In this document: positions 1 through 8,869 of the stretch, in pieces
Numbering within the stretch: position 1 is the first letter of the stretch
Layout: every line of letters begins with the position of its first letter
From: Actinophytocola glycyrrhizae
Lineage (GTDB): Bacteria > Actinomycetota > Actinomycetes > Mycobacteriales > Pseudonocardiaceae
Assembly (NCBI RefSeq): GCF_042653545.1
Contig: NZ_JBHSIS010000006.1
Location: forward strand, 992,001-1,056,000
Reading direction: 5' to 3'
DNA length: 64,000 bases
Notes under the pieces: generated by a model
Seen by the model: only the letters and a program-made list of their open reading frames with translations
Told to the model about the DNA's origin: nothing
Databases searched by the model: none
Translations under genes and position numbers: made by a program

Positions 1-1445
1 ATCACCCGGACCACCCGCATGCTCTGCAGCCGCCCGAGCCGCACCCACAGCCACATCTGGCCGAGCACCGCGCCCACCACGTAGGTGAGCGAGTTCACCA
101 GCAGCACACCGATGACCACGTCCTCCGGGCGCAGCCGGTCGGAGCAGAAGTACAGCAGCGGGATCTTCACCACCGTCATCACGATCATGATCAGCGTGGG
201 GGTGCGCGCGTCCTTCATCGCGTAGAACACCCGCAGCTGCAGCATGACCAGCGCGTACGGCAGGATCCCGAACGCGGAGAACGCGAGCGCGTCACCGAGC
301 CGGGCCGCGTCGGCGACGTCGGCCTCGCCGACACCGAACAGCGCGATGCCGACCGCGGACCCCGCGACCGTCAGCACGGCGCTGATCGGCACCAGCATCA
401 CCGTCGAGAGCCTGCTGCCCAGCGACAGGTCCCCGATCAGCTTCCTGGTGTCGCCGTCGGCGGCGGACCGGGACAGCCTCGGCATGATCGCGGTCAGCAG
501 GGACACCCCGATCACGCCGTACGGCAGCTGGAACAGCAGCCAGGCGTTCGAGTAGATCGAGGCGCCGCCGTCCGCGCCAGCGGTCAGCACGCGGGTGGTG
601 ACCACCATGCCGACCTGGCTGATGGCCACGTACCCGAGGATCCACAGCGCGAGGCCGCCGAACTCCTTGAGCCGCGAGTCGAGCCCCCACGTCCACCGGT
701 AGCGGAACCCGGTGCGCCGCAGCGCGGGCACCAGGACCAGCGCCTGCACGACGATGCCGAGCGTCACGCCGACGCCGAGCACGAGCAGCTTCACGTCGCC
801 CATGCGCACCGGGTCGAGCGAGATCTCGCCCGGCACGATCGCGTAGAGGCCGATGGTCACCATGATGACCAGGTTGTTGATCACCGGCGCCCATGCCGTC
901 GGCCCGAACACGTGCTTGGCCTGCAGGATCGCCGACAGCAGCGCGAACAGCCCGTAGAAGACGATCTCGGGCAGCAGCAGGTAGGCGAACGCGGTGGCCA
1001 GCTCGCTGTTGGCCTTGCCGGTCGAGTCGTCCATGTACAGGCCGGTGAGCAGCGGCGCCAGCGCGACCGCGACGACCGTGCCGGCGAACAGCATCGTCAT
1101 GCCGACCGTGAGCAGCCGGTTCGTGTACTCCTGGCCGCCGTCCGGGTCGTCCTGCGAACGGACCAGCAGCGGCACCACCACGCTCGCCAGCACACCGCCG
1201 AGCAGCAGCTCGTAGACGATGTTGGGCAGCGTGTTGGCGACGGTGAACGAGTCGTTGACCACGCCGAGGCCCGCCACCCACGCCAGCTGGATCTTCCAGA
1301 CGAACCCGGTGATCCTGCTGACGAGCGTGGCGACCGCCATCGAGCCGCTCGCCTTGGCGAGCGACGGTGGCTGCTGCTGAGACCGGCCGTCCACGGTCTG
1401 TGATTGTGACCCGAGGCGCCGGGTCGTATCGCCGCTAGGGGTCAA
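1..1445 (-). CDS. murJ: Lipid II flippase MurJ (3' end outside window)
   Basis: This is the N-terminal part of a MOP-superfamily flippase that moves the peptidoglycan precursor lipid II across the cytoplasmic membrane. About 480 codons are visible and the reading frame runs off the left edge. After a short hydrophilic leader comes the family's first helix (SLAKASGSMAVATLVSRITG), then VVNDSFTVANTLPNIVYELL and a long series of hydrophobic segments. The start is uncertain. A TTG at 1445 overlaps the upstream stop and has a GAGG sequence six bases before it; a GTG at 1394 lacks a Shine-Dalgarno match. The upstream DUF6049-like and MutT4-like genes match the mycobacterial murJ neighbourhood (Rv3907c-Rv3910), which supports the call. 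Confidence 0.93.
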   Translation of the reverse strand, partial: MTPSGDTTRRLGSQSQTVDGRSQQQPPSLAKASGSMAVATLVSRITGFVWKIQLAWVAGLGVVNDSFTVANTLPNIVYELLLGGVLASVVVPLLVRSQDDPDGGQEYTNRLLTVGMTMLFAGTVVAVALAPLLTGLYMDDSTGKANSELATAFAYLLLPEIVFYGLFALLSAILQAKHVFGPTAWAPVINNLVIMVTIGLYAIVPGEISLDPVRMGDVKLLVLGVGVTLGIVVQALVLVPALRRTGFRYRWTWGLDSRLKEFGGLALWILGYVAISQVGMVVTTRVLTAGADGGASIYSNAWLLFQLPYGVIGVSLLTAIMPRLSRSAADGDTRKLIGDLSLGSRLSTVMLVPISAVLTVAGSAVGIALFGVGEADVADAARLGDALAFSAFGILPYALVMLQLRVFYAMKDARTPTLIMIVMTVVKIPLLYFCSDRLRPEDVVIGVLLVNSLTYVVGAVLGQMWLWVRLGRLQSMRVVRV

Positions 1446-3657
1446 CGATTTCCTCACTCGGCTTCTGGTCACCGGCGCGCGCCGCCCTGACCCGGCGGAA
1501 GACACGCATCCCGACGAGCAGCACGAGCACCGCGCCCGCCGTGCCGGTCACGGCGACGCTGATGATGCCGTACGACGTCGAGTTCAGCTCCAGCCGCACT
1601 CTCTCGCCGAGCTGCGTGCCCCCCGGTGTCGACAGCCGCACGTCCACCGTGAACCGGCCGGACCGGGCCACTTCGGCCTGGATGTACTGGCTCGCGGAGG
1701 ACAGCGGCGGGATGCGCATGTCCCGGATCGGTTCCGGGTGCAGGCCGGGCACCGGGCTCAGCGTGATCCGCACGACGATCGCGACGGGCAGCCCGTTGTC
1801 GATCTTGATGGGGATCGGGCTGTCGCCGGACGCTAGCGAGTACGGGCGGCCCGGGTTGTTGACGACGACCAGCTCACGCAGCGCGTCGAGCTGGTCGTCG
1901 ACGAACGCGACCGAGTTCGCGGCGCCGTCGGTGTGGCCGCGCCAGGCGGTCGACACCCCGCGCAGCAGGCCGTACTGCATCGGCGCGAGCAGCTGGTTCG
2001 GGTCGACCTGGGTCGTGTTGTCCTCGGCCATCGCGTCGAGCATGTCCCGCTTGGTCGCGTTGATCCGCATGACGTCGGCGGTGACCGGGGTCGGGATCTC
2101 CTGCGAGCTGTCCTGCGTGGTGTAGGAGAGGCTCTCCGCGGTGCCACCATCCGGCGCGGCGACCGCCTGGTCCAGTGGCAGCGGGGTGATGAACCCCTCG
2201 TCGAACAGCTGCCCGGCGAGCGAGAGGAACTGGTCCAGCTCGGTGTTCGACGCGAGCCACCGCCTCGGCGGCGTGATCAGCACCCGGCCGCCGACCCGCT
2301 CGTCGAACGCGGCGCGGTAGGTCAGCGCGGCGAGCCCCTTCTGCACGGAGACGCCGGTGGTGCCCGCGATGGGGGCGCGCTGGCTGTTCGGGGTGGCGAG
2401 CGCGTCGGACACCAGCGAGTCGACCGGCAGCGCGCGGACCGGGTTGGCGGTCTGCGCGACGTTGACCGTGTACGGGCCGCGGCCCTCGACCTTCTGCAGG
2501 TGCCCCGCGTCGGCCAGGATGGTCGCCGGTCCGGTCGACGCGAGGCTGATCAGCGTGTTCTGGTCGAACGTGCCGCCGGCGGGCCAGTAGACGTCCTTGA
2601 CCGGCTGCACCGACAGCAGCCGGGCCGTGATCGACGCGCTGGCAGGCACGGCCAGCTGGGTCAGGTCTGCGGCGCCGGCACGGGACAGCGCCGCCAGGTC
2701 GGCGTCCGCGTACGGCACGGAGACGACGCAGTGGCCCCTGGTCAGGTCCTGGACGCTGGTGAGCCAGTCGGCGGCGGCCTGCGCCCCCTTGCCCGCGACG
2801 AACTGGCCGGCCGGGGTCCGCACCCGGTAGCCCTCCGTCATCTTCGACACGGTCTCCAGCAGGTCCGGGTCGACCGCGAAACAGACCGACCGCAGCAGCT
2901 GGGGGTTCGCGGCCGTCGCGGTGCGCACCGCGCTGACCAGGTTGAACAGGCGGCCACCCGCGGCGAGGGAGTCGGCGAGCTCGTCGTCGGCGAGCAGCGT
3001 GGCGCTGTCGGTGGCGGGAGTGGGCAGCGCCCTGGGCCGCTCGTCCAGCAGCGGCCACAGGATCGTCACCTCGGGCGGCGCCGCCTTCGGGCTCGCCGCC
3101 GGGCCACCGCCTGGCACGGACAGGACCGGCAGCGGGATCGACACCGCGGTGAGCCGGGCCGGGGAGCCGTAGTCCGGGGTGCCGTTGACGTTGACCAGCA
3201 GCGGGTACACGCCGGGCTCCTCGATGGCCAGCGTCCTCCCGGCGCCGCGGAGCGGGATGGTCACCGACAGCTCGGCGCTGTCCCCCCGTTCGAGTCTCCT
3301 GCTGACGTTCTCGAACGCACCGGCCGCCGTGTCGGTCGCCTGGCCAGGCAGGTCGCGCAGCGCCCGGTCGGAGTCGATCGCCTCGCCGCGCTGCAGCCGG
3401 ACGCTGATGTCGTCGACGCGGCGGTCACCGGTGTTGGTGACCCTGCCGGTGACCGTGACCTCCTGCGTCGCGGCCGTGACCACCCTGGGGGTGAGCCCGT
3501 CGACCGTCAGCTCCAGGTGCTGCTGCCCGCCGCCGACCAGCGGCAGCGGCTGCCCGATCGGCTGCGCCGAGGCGGGTCCCGCCGCCGTGAGCGGTGCGGA
3601 CAGTGCGAGCAGTGCGGACGCGAGCACAGCCGCACCCGCCCGCCAGCCGCGCGTCAT
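1435..3657 (-). CDS. DUF6049-like exported membrane-anchored protein
   Basis: The 740-residue protein has an N-terminal signal peptide (charged MTRGWR, hydrophobic core, cleavage near AGPASAQ). A long extracytoplasmic part contains an early beta-sandwich-like domain (VTVTGRVTNTGDRRVDDISV). One C-terminal transmembrane helix (about residues 695-718) is followed by a basic cytoplasmic tail. It lies between mutT4 and murJ, the position of the conserved mycobacterial gene Rv3909. The family is widespread in actinobacteria but has no established biochemical role; a part in cell-envelope assembly with MurJ is an inference from linkage. Only six bases separate it from the mutT4-like stop, so the three genes probably form one transcript. 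Confidence 0.85.
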   Translation of the reverse strand: MTRGWRAGAAVLASALLALSAPLTAAGPASAQPIGQPLPLVGGGQQHLELTVDGLTPRVVTAATQEVTVTGRVTNTGDRRVDDISVRLQRGEAIDSDRALRDLPGQATDTAAGAFENVSRRLERGDSAELSVTIPLRGAGRTLAIEEPGVYPLLVNVNGTPDYGSPARLTAVSIPLPVLSVPGGGPAASPKAAPPEVTILWPLLDERPRALPTPATDSATLLADDELADSLAAGGRLFNLVSAVRTATAANPQLLRSVCFAVDPDLLETVSKMTEGYRVRTPAGQFVAGKGAQAAADWLTSVQDLTRGHCVVSVPYADADLAALSRAGAADLTQLAVPASASITARLLSVQPVKDVYWPAGGTFDQNTLISLASTGPATILADAGHLQKVEGRGPYTVNVAQTANPVRALPVDSLVSDALATPNSQRAPIAGTTGVSVQKGLAALTYRAAFDERVGGRVLITPPRRWLASNTELDQFLSLAGQLFDEGFITPLPLDQAVAAPDGGTAESLSYTTQDSSQEIPTPVTADVMRINATKRDMLDAMAEDNTTQVDPNQLLAPMQYGLLRGVSTAWRGHTDGAANSVAFVDDQLDALRELVVVNNPGRPYSLASGDSPIPIKIDNGLPVAIVVRITLSPVPGLHPEPIRDMRIPPLSSASQYIQAEVARSGRFTVDVRLSTPGGTQLGERVRLELNSTSYGIISVAVTGTAGAVLVLLVGMRVFRRVRAARAGDQKPSEEIVDP

Positions 3658-3663
3658 GGTTGC

Positions 3664-4206
3664 TCAGCCCCCATCAGCCTCGACCGGTACGTCCTCGGTG
3701 GTTTCGCCGTCCTGGTGGATCGCGAGCAGTTCCAGCGCCGTGCGGACGAGGCGGCGCTCATCGGCGTACGCAAGCCTGTCCTCCAGCTCGTCCAGTGCGA
3801 CCCAGTCGACCTCGGTCACCTCGACGTCCTCGTCGGAGAGGTCGCCACCGCGCTCCACCATGAGGAAGTGGTGCACGGTCTTGTGGATCCTGCGGCGTTC
3901 CGCGACGAACCAGTAGTCGATGGTGCCGAGCGGTCGAATTATCTCGCCAAGGATGCCGGTCTCTTCCCCGACCTCCCGCACGGCGGTCTGCTCGGCGGTC
4001 TCGCCGGCCTCGATGTGGCCCTTGGGCAGCGACCACAGGAGCCGTCCGCGCCGGTCGAGCCGCCCGATGAGCACGACCTTGTCGCGGGCGACGTTGATCA
4101 CGACGCCGCCCGCCGACGTCTCGTCGACGGCCGCCAGGCGCCGCCCGCGTCGTCTGCCGCGGCGCCCCGACCGGGCACCACGCGACCTGCCGGACGACGG
4201 GGGCAT
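3664..4206 (-). CDS. mutT4: Nudix hydrolase, MutT4-like
   Basis: The 180-residue protein has a complete Nudix box, a glycine-x5-E-x7-REVGEETGI motif starting at GHIEAGE (about residue 63). This loop binds metal and carries out pyrophosphohydrolysis of nucleoside-diphosphate-linked substrates. The first 24 residues are almost entirely arginine, serine and glycine and are probably disordered. Its position, first in a minus-strand run ending in murJ and divergent from pcnA, is that of mycobacterial MutT4 (Rv3908). The substrate cannot be read from sequence; removal of oxidised or otherwise damaged nucleotides is the family expectation. The 66-base gap to pcnA must hold both divergent promoters. 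Confidence 0.88.
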   Translation of the reverse strand: MPPSSGRSRGARSGRRGRRRGRRLAAVDETSAGGVVINVARDKVVLIGRLDRRGRLLWSLPKGHIEAGETAEQTAVREVGEETGILGEIIRPLGTIDYWFVAERRRIHKTVHHFLMVERGGDLSDEDVEVTEVDWVALDELEDRLAYADERRLVRTALELLAIHQDGETTEDVPVEADGG

Positions 4207-4272
4207 GTTCGCGATCGTAATGCTGGGACGGCGTCCGGGTTACCCGATCAGCGGCAGTTAGGCTCGTTCCTC

Positions 4273-5721
4273 GTGTCCAAGCTCAACACCATCGACGCAA
4301 GTACCCGTGATCCGGAGGAACAGGTGCGCTTTCCTGTGGCCGACGAGCTGGCGACCCGCTTCACGGCGGCCGGGCATCAGCTGTACCTCGTCGGCGGCAC
4401 CGTACGGGACGCGATGATGGACCGTCTTGGCAACGACCTCGACTTCGCCACGGACGCGCGGCCGGAGCGGGTGCGTGAGCTGCTGGCGGGGTGGGCGGAC
4501 TCGATCTGGGACACCGGGATCGCGTTCGGCACCATGGGCGCGGCCAAGCGCGGCACCACCGTGGAGATCACCACGTTCCGGTCGGACGCGTACGACCGGA
4601 TGAGCCGCAACCCCGAGGTCCGCTTCGGCGACACGATCGAGGACGACCTGGTCCGCCGCGACTTCACGGTCAACGCGATGGCGATCGACATGGCGACGAA
4701 GCGGTTCGTCGACCCGCACGACGGCCGCGGCGCGCTGAAGCGGCGCGTGCTCGACACGCCCGCCACCCCGCAGGAGTCCTTCGCCGACGACCCGCTGCGG
4801 ATGATGCGCGCGGTCCGGTTCGTGAGCCAGCTCGGTTTCACCGTGGCCCCGCGCGTGCTGGCGGCGATCCGGGAGATGGCGGGTGAGATCGAGCGGATCA
4901 CCGCCGAGCGTGTCCAGGTGGAGCTGTCGAAGCTGCTCCTCGGCCGGTACCCGCGCCGGGGCATCGAGCTGATGGTCGACACCGGCCTCGCCGACCACGT
5001 GCTGCCCGAGCTGCCCGCGATGCGGCTGGAGATCGACGAGCACCACCAGCACAAGGACGTCTACCAGCACTCGCTGGTGGTGCTGGAGCAGGCGATCGAC
5101 CTGGAGGAGCCGGGCGCGGAGCCGGACCTGGTGCTGCGGCTCGCTGCGCTGCTGCACGACATCGGCAAGCCGCCGACGCGGCGGTTCGTCGAGGGCGGCG
5201 GCGTGAGCTTCCACCACCACGAGGTCGTGGGCGCCAAGATGGTCCGCAAACGTTTGCGCACGCTGCGGTACTCGAAGGAGATCACCGAGGACGTCGCCCA
5301 GCTCGTGTACCTCCACCTGCGGTTCCACGGCTACGGCAAGGGCGAGTGGACCGACTCGGCGGTACGCAGGTACGTGACGGACGCCGGTCCCCTGCTGTCC
5401 CGGCTGCACAAGCTCGTCCGCGCCGACTGCACCACCCGCAACCGCCGCAAGGCGGCCGCGCTCCAGCGCACCTACGACGACCTGGAGGAGCGGATCGGCA
5501 GGATCGCCGCCGAGGAGGACCTGGCCCGCGTTCGCCCGGACCTGGACGGCAACGAGATCATGCGGCTGCTCGGCCTGCCGCCCGGCCCGCTCGTGGGCAG
5601 GGCGTGGCGCCACCTCAAGGAGCTCCGCCTCGACCGCGGCCCACTGGACCACGACGAGGCGATCGCGGAGCTGCGCACGTGGGCGGCTGCGGAGGGCATC
5701 ACGCCTCCCGCCGGCTCCTGA
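4273..5721 (+). CDS. pcnA: CCA-adding tRNA nucleotidyltransferase / poly(A) polymerase family
   Basis: The enzyme adds or repairs the 3'-CCA end of tRNA. The 482-residue protein shows the class II nucleotidyltransferase signature GGTVRD (residues 41-46), the metal-binding DLD (55-57), the RRDFTVNAMA motif (about 128) and a C-terminal HD domain (LLHDIGKPP, His about 295). The length is that expected for the actinobacterial enzyme. The GTG at 4273 was chosen because it gives a normal N-terminus; the frame stays open far upstream, but that extension lies antisense to the mutT4 and DUF6049-like genes and has no real coding character. The 3' end overlaps the convergent MFS gene by 23 bases. Confidence 0.95.
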   Translation: MSKLNTIDASTRDPEEQVRFPVADELATRFTAAGHQLYLVGGTVRDAMMDRLGNDLDFATDARPERVRELLAGWADSIWDTGIAFGTMGAAKRGTTVEITTFRSDAYDRMSRNPEVRFGDTIEDDLVRRDFTVNAMAIDMATKRFVDPHDGRGALKRRVLDTPATPQESFADDPLRMMRAVRFVSQLGFTVAPRVLAAIREMAGEIERITAERVQVELSKLLLGRYPRRGIELMVDTGLADHVLPELPAMRLEIDEHHQHKDVYQHSLVVLEQAIDLEEPGAEPDLVLRLAALLHDIGKPPTRRFVEGGGVSFHHHEVVGAKMVRKRLRTLRYSKEITEDVAQLVYLHLRFHGYGKGEWTDSAVRRYVTDAGPLLSRLHKLVRADCTTRNRRKAAALQRTYDDLEERIGRIAAEEDLARVRPDLDGNEIMRLLGLPPGPLVGRAWRHLKELRLDRGPLDHDEAIAELRTWAAAEGITPPAGS

Positions 5722-7012
5722 CCCCGCGCCTGCTGACCAGTTCGAAGCCGGTGATCCCGGCCAGGTACACCACGGTGGCGACCACGATCAGGGTCACCGA
5801 CTCGCCGTTGGCCGGGATCACGGTGGCGGCGACCGCCACCGCAAGCGCTTGCGTGATGTTGAACAGCATGTCGTAGAGGGCGAAGACCCGGCCGCGGGTC
5901 TCGTCGCCGATGTCGCGCTGCACCGCCGCGTCCACGCACAGCTTCACGACCTGGCCGGTGTAGGCGATCAGGAACGCGGCGGCCAGCGTGGTCGGCAGGA
6001 TCATCGGCATGCCGAGCCCGAACTGGGACATCGCGGCCAGCCCGAGCGCGAGGAACACCGTCCGCTTGCGGCCGAGGCTCGTGACCAGGCGCGCGGTGGT
6101 GAGACCGGCGAGGAAGATGCCGATGCCGCCCGCGCCGAGCACCACCCCGAGCCCCGGCAGCCCGGCCTCGACCGGGCCCCAGTCCTCGAAGCTGTAGCGC
6201 ATCAGGATCACGGTCATCAGCAGCGAGATCCCGAACGACGCGCGGTGGGCGAGCAGCGCGCAGAACCCGGCGGCGACGGTGGGGGTGCGCGCGGCGACCC
6301 TGGCCCCGTCGAACAGCCCGTGCGCGACCGCCGCGACCGCGGTGGCGGGCTCGACGACCCGGTCGGGGCCCAGCGCGCCGCGGACGAACCGGGACGCGAG
6401 CCACGCCGCCAGTCCCGAACCGATGATCGCGACGGCCGTGGTCAGGCCGGACCCGGTGTTGTCCTCCCCGAACAGGGTGCGCAGGCCGATGGCGCAGCCG
6501 CCGCCGATCACGGACACCACCGCGCCGAGCGTGACCGACAACGCGTTGGCCTCGACGAGGTTGGGCACCGGCACCACGTGCGGCAGCGAAGCGGACAGCC
6601 CGGACCCGACGAACCGGCTGATGCCGATGACGATCAACGCGAGCAACAGGATCGGGAACCCGGCGACCCCGGTGGTCACACAGATCGCCGAGACCAGGAT
6701 TAGCGCGCCGCGCAGCAGGTTCGCCACCACGAGCACGCGGCGCCGGTCCCACCGGTCGAGCAGCGCGCCCGCGAACGGCCCGATGACCGAGTACGGCAGC
6801 AGCAGCACGACGAACCCGGCCGCGATCTCCTGCGGCGACACCGCCCGCTCCGGGTTGAACACGACCGCGCCCGCGAGGCCCGTCTGGAACAGACCGTCGC
6901 CCCACTGCGACGAGAAACGGCTGAACAGGAGCCTGCGGAAGCCGTCGATGGCGAGCAGCCGACGCGCACCGATCCGGCTGTGATGCGGATCCACATCGGC
7001 AGAGGTCGTCAC
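5699..7012 (-). CDS. MFS transporter
   Basis: This is a 437-residue polytopic membrane protein with twelve or so hydrophobic segments and the major-facilitator loop motif GALLDRWDRRRVL between helices 2 and 3. It resembles drug/H+ antiporters of the MFS-1 type, but the substrate cannot be deduced. It starts at a GTG at 7012 and converges on pcnA. An MFS gene next to a YqgE-family gene is also found in mycobacteria (Rv0037c/Rv0038), so this is a conserved pair and not a recent acquisition. Confidence 0.88.
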   Translation of the reverse strand: MTTSADVDPHHSRIGARRLLAIDGFRRLLFSRFSSQWGDGLFQTGLAGAVVFNPERAVSPQEIAAGFVVLLLPYSVIGPFAGALLDRWDRRRVLVVANLLRGALILVSAICVTTGVAGFPILLLALIVIGISRFVGSGLSASLPHVVPVPNLVEANALSVTLGAVVSVIGGGCAIGLRTLFGEDNTGSGLTTAVAIIGSGLAAWLASRFVRGALGPDRVVEPATAVAAVAHGLFDGARVAARTPTVAAGFCALLAHRASFGISLLMTVILMRYSFEDWGPVEAGLPGLGVVLGAGGIGIFLAGLTTARLVTSLGRKRTVFLALGLAAMSQFGLGMPMILPTTLAAAFLIAYTGQVVKLCVDAAVQRDIGDETRGRVFALYDMLFNITQALAVAVAATVIPANGESVTLIVVATVVYLAGITGFELVSRRGVRSRREA

Positions 7013-7163
7013 GGGTCGAGCCTATGGGAAACCGCGAACGGCGGGTCTGCCACTCTCGTGACATCCCCGCCGTTCGGGTGGCTGGGCGCCAGGTCGCCTC
7101 ACGGCGGATGGCGCGACATGGCTCCGGCCGTACCGGTATTCCATGAAGGCTGTTCTAGTTGAG

Positions 7164-7229
7164 CCCGGGGGACACAAGGGCGTCCAGCCATCTCCTCCAA
7201 CGAGGAGATGGCTCCCATTGTTCCCCGGG
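7164..7229. other. Long bipartite stem-loop upstream of yqgE
   Basis: The outer arms 7164-7174 and 7219-7229 pair over 11 positions with one G-U pair. The inner arms 7186-7197 and 7202-7213 pair perfectly over 12 bases around a CAAC loop. There is no T-run, so it is not an obvious intrinsic terminator. It sits 49 bases before the chosen yqgE start. Confidence 0.7.
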
Positions 7230-7277
7230 TACCGTAGGCGTGCTGGATTCCCGCTGAATGAATGGGATCATGTCCTG

Positions 7278-7859
7278 GTGCGATCCGACGCTCCCGACGC
7301 GACCGTAGAGCCGGGCACGCTGCTCGTCGCGGCACCCAGTCTCACCGACTCTAATTTCCGCCGGACCGTCGTGTTCGTCATAGACCACCGGGGGGAAGGC
7401 ACGCTCGGTGTGGTTCTGAACCGCCCGAGCGAGGTCCCGGTCGACGACGTGCTGCCCAACTGGGGTCCGCACGTGACGAACCCGGGTTCGGTGTTCGTCG
7501 GCGGCCCGGTCGAGCAGAAGACGGCCCTGTGCCTCGCCTCCCTGCGCACGGGCGAGGAGGCGGCGGGGGTGAAGGGCCTGATCGGGGTGCGTGGCCCGGT
7601 CGCGCTCGTCGACCTCGACGCCGACCCCGACGTGCTGGTGCCCAAGTTCAAGGGCCTGCGGGTGTTCGCGGGTTACGCGGGCTGGGACGTCGGCCAGGTC
7701 GCGGGTGAGATCGAGCGCGGCGACTGGATCGTGGTGCCCGCGCTGCCCAGTGACGTGCTGGCGCCCACGGACCAGGACCTGTGGGGCCGGGTGCTGCGGC
7801 GGCAGGGCATGCCGCTGGCGTTACTCGCCACCCACCCCGGCGACGTCCGCACCAACTGA
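7278..7859 (+). CDS. yqgE: YqgE/AlgH family protein (UPF0301)
   Basis: The protein has the hallmarks of the family: GTLLVAAPSLTDSNFRRTVV, GTLGVVLNRPS, GGPVEQKTALCLA, GYAGWDVGQVAGEIERGDWIV and the terminal LATHP. The biochemical role is not established. The GTG at 7278 gives about 193 residues, the usual family length, with a GGGA ten bases upstream; the frame is open back to an ATG at 7143, but that part crosses a large hairpin and has no family similarity. The gene lies between an MFS gene and leuS, as in mycobacteria. Its 3' end overlaps the convergent SdpI-like gene by 39 bases. Confidence 0.9.
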   Translation: MRSDAPDATVEPGTLLVAAPSLTDSNFRRTVVFVIDHRGEGTLGVVLNRPSEVPVDDVLPNWGPHVTNPGSVFVGGPVEQKTALCLASLRTGEEAAGVKGLIGVRGPVALVDLDADPDVLVPKFKGLRVFAGYAGWDVGQVAGEIERGDWIVVPALPSDVLAPTDQDLWGRVLRRQGMPLALLATHPGDVRTN

Positions 7860-8270
7860 CTGCTTCTTCAGTGCGGCGACCCCACAACCGCCGCACTGGC
7901 AGCCCTTGCAGCCCTCGGGCAGCTCCGGCTCCGGTTCGGGCACGGCCGCCGCGGCCCGGTGCCCCAGCACCCCGCCAGCACCGGCGATGACCAGCATGCC
8001 GAGCAGTGCGAGCACGGCGGTCACGATGACCGCCGCGGTCGCCGCCATGGCGAGCGCGAGCGCACCGCCGAGGATCCCGACCGCGCCGCCGACCGCGATC
8101 GGCAGGCCTGCGACCTTGTTGCCGACCCGGAACGTCTCGTCGTCGCGCAGGGTCGCGGGCGTGCGCACGCCACCGAACCGGTTGCGCGGCAACCGCTCGA
8201 TGAACCCGAGGGTCCCGACCGACGCGACGACCAACCCGACCAGCAGCGGAACCAGCGCGACTACGAACAC
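7821..8270 (-). CDS. SdpI/YhfL-like small membrane protein
   Basis: The 149-residue protein has three or four hydrophobic segments. A first helix (VALVPLLVGLVVASVGTLGF) is followed by a conserved amphipathic stretch (RLPRNRFGGVRTPATLRDDETF) typical of SdpI-family proteins, which in Bacillus include an immunity protein for the SdpC toxin. The C-terminus carries an unusual Cys-rich element, CKGCQCGGCG, that could bind metal. The GTG at 8270 lies inside the end of the preceding gene (10-base overlap), so translation is coupled. Function here is unknown; no toxin gene is nearby. Confidence 0.8.
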   Translation of the reverse strand: MFVVALVPLLVGLVVASVGTLGFIERLPRNRFGGVRTPATLRDDETFRVGNKVAGLPIAVGGAVGILGGALALAMAATAAVIVTAVLALLGMLVIAGAGGVLGHRAAAAVPEPEPELPEGCKGCQCGGCGVAALKKQSVGADVAGVGGE

Positions 8271-8869
8271 GTGTCGATGGTAGGTCGGGGCGCGTTGCGG
8301 GACTGTACCCGGCCCGCGTACCAGGCGGTCCACACCGACAGCAGCCCGATCACGACGAGCAGGAGCACCACGCTGAGCCCGGCCATGACGTCGGCGGGCA
8401 GCAGGTAGACGAGCGGCACCCGTGCCGCGGCCTCGGCCAGCAGTGCGATTCCCCACACCACCGACATCAGCACGAAGGAACGCCGGAACCCGGGCACGTC
8501 CGCGCACAGCCGGTCGATCTCGGCCCGCTTCTCCTCCTTCGCCCCGGCACGCACGGCCACCAGCACGAGCGGGTTGCCCCGCGCGCTCGCCAGCAGGACG
8601 AGCGCGGCGGCCGCGGTGCCGAAGGACTCCTTGACCAGGATGAACCGCGCGTCACCCGAGAAGAAGGTCAACACGAGGCCGACCGCGAGCACCGCAGTGA
8701 GCAGTGCCGCGACCCCGTCGAACCGCCGGTGCGCCACGGCCACCCACACGATCCGCAGCCCGGCGAGCGCCGCACCGGCCAGCAGCGCGAGCTGCTCGCT
8801 CTGCCCGGCCAGCCGCAGCCCGTAGTACCCGGCGAGCGGCAGCCCGGCGTCCAGCAGCAGCCCGATCAC
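8261..8869 (-). CDS. VC0807-family integral membrane protein
   Basis: The 202-residue hydrophobic protein has about six predicted membrane helices. It resembles the VC0807-type family in its opening helix (LPLAGYYGLRLAGQSEQLALLAG) and the segment FFSGDARFILVKESFGTA. The function of the family is unknown. The GTG start overlaps the hydrolase stop as GTGA, and the 3' end overlaps the SdpI-like gene, so this is the middle gene of a tightly coupled three-gene operon probably controlled by the divergent TetR gene. Confidence 0.82.
   Translation of the reverse strand: MIGLLLDAGLPLAGYYGLRLAGQSEQLALLAGAALAGLRIVWVAVAHRRFDGVAALLTAVLAVGLVLTFFSGDARFILVKESFGTAAAALVLLASARGNPLVLVAVRAGAKEEKRAEIDRLCADVPGFRRSFVLMSVVWGIALLAEAAARVPLVYLLPADVMAGLSVVLLLVVIGLLSVWTAWYAGRVQSRNAPRPTIDTCS

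Noticed and set aside
292..1281. Minus-strand frame inside the murJ region
   Set aside because: It is an out-of-frame shadow of murJ rich in Arg and Gly; the true murJ frame continues to the left edge.
1933..4272. Very long open frame in front of pcnA
   Set aside because: It lies antisense to the mutT4 and DUF6049-like genes, is Arg/Gly/Pro-rich and has no family similarity; high-GC mirror frames commonly stay open.
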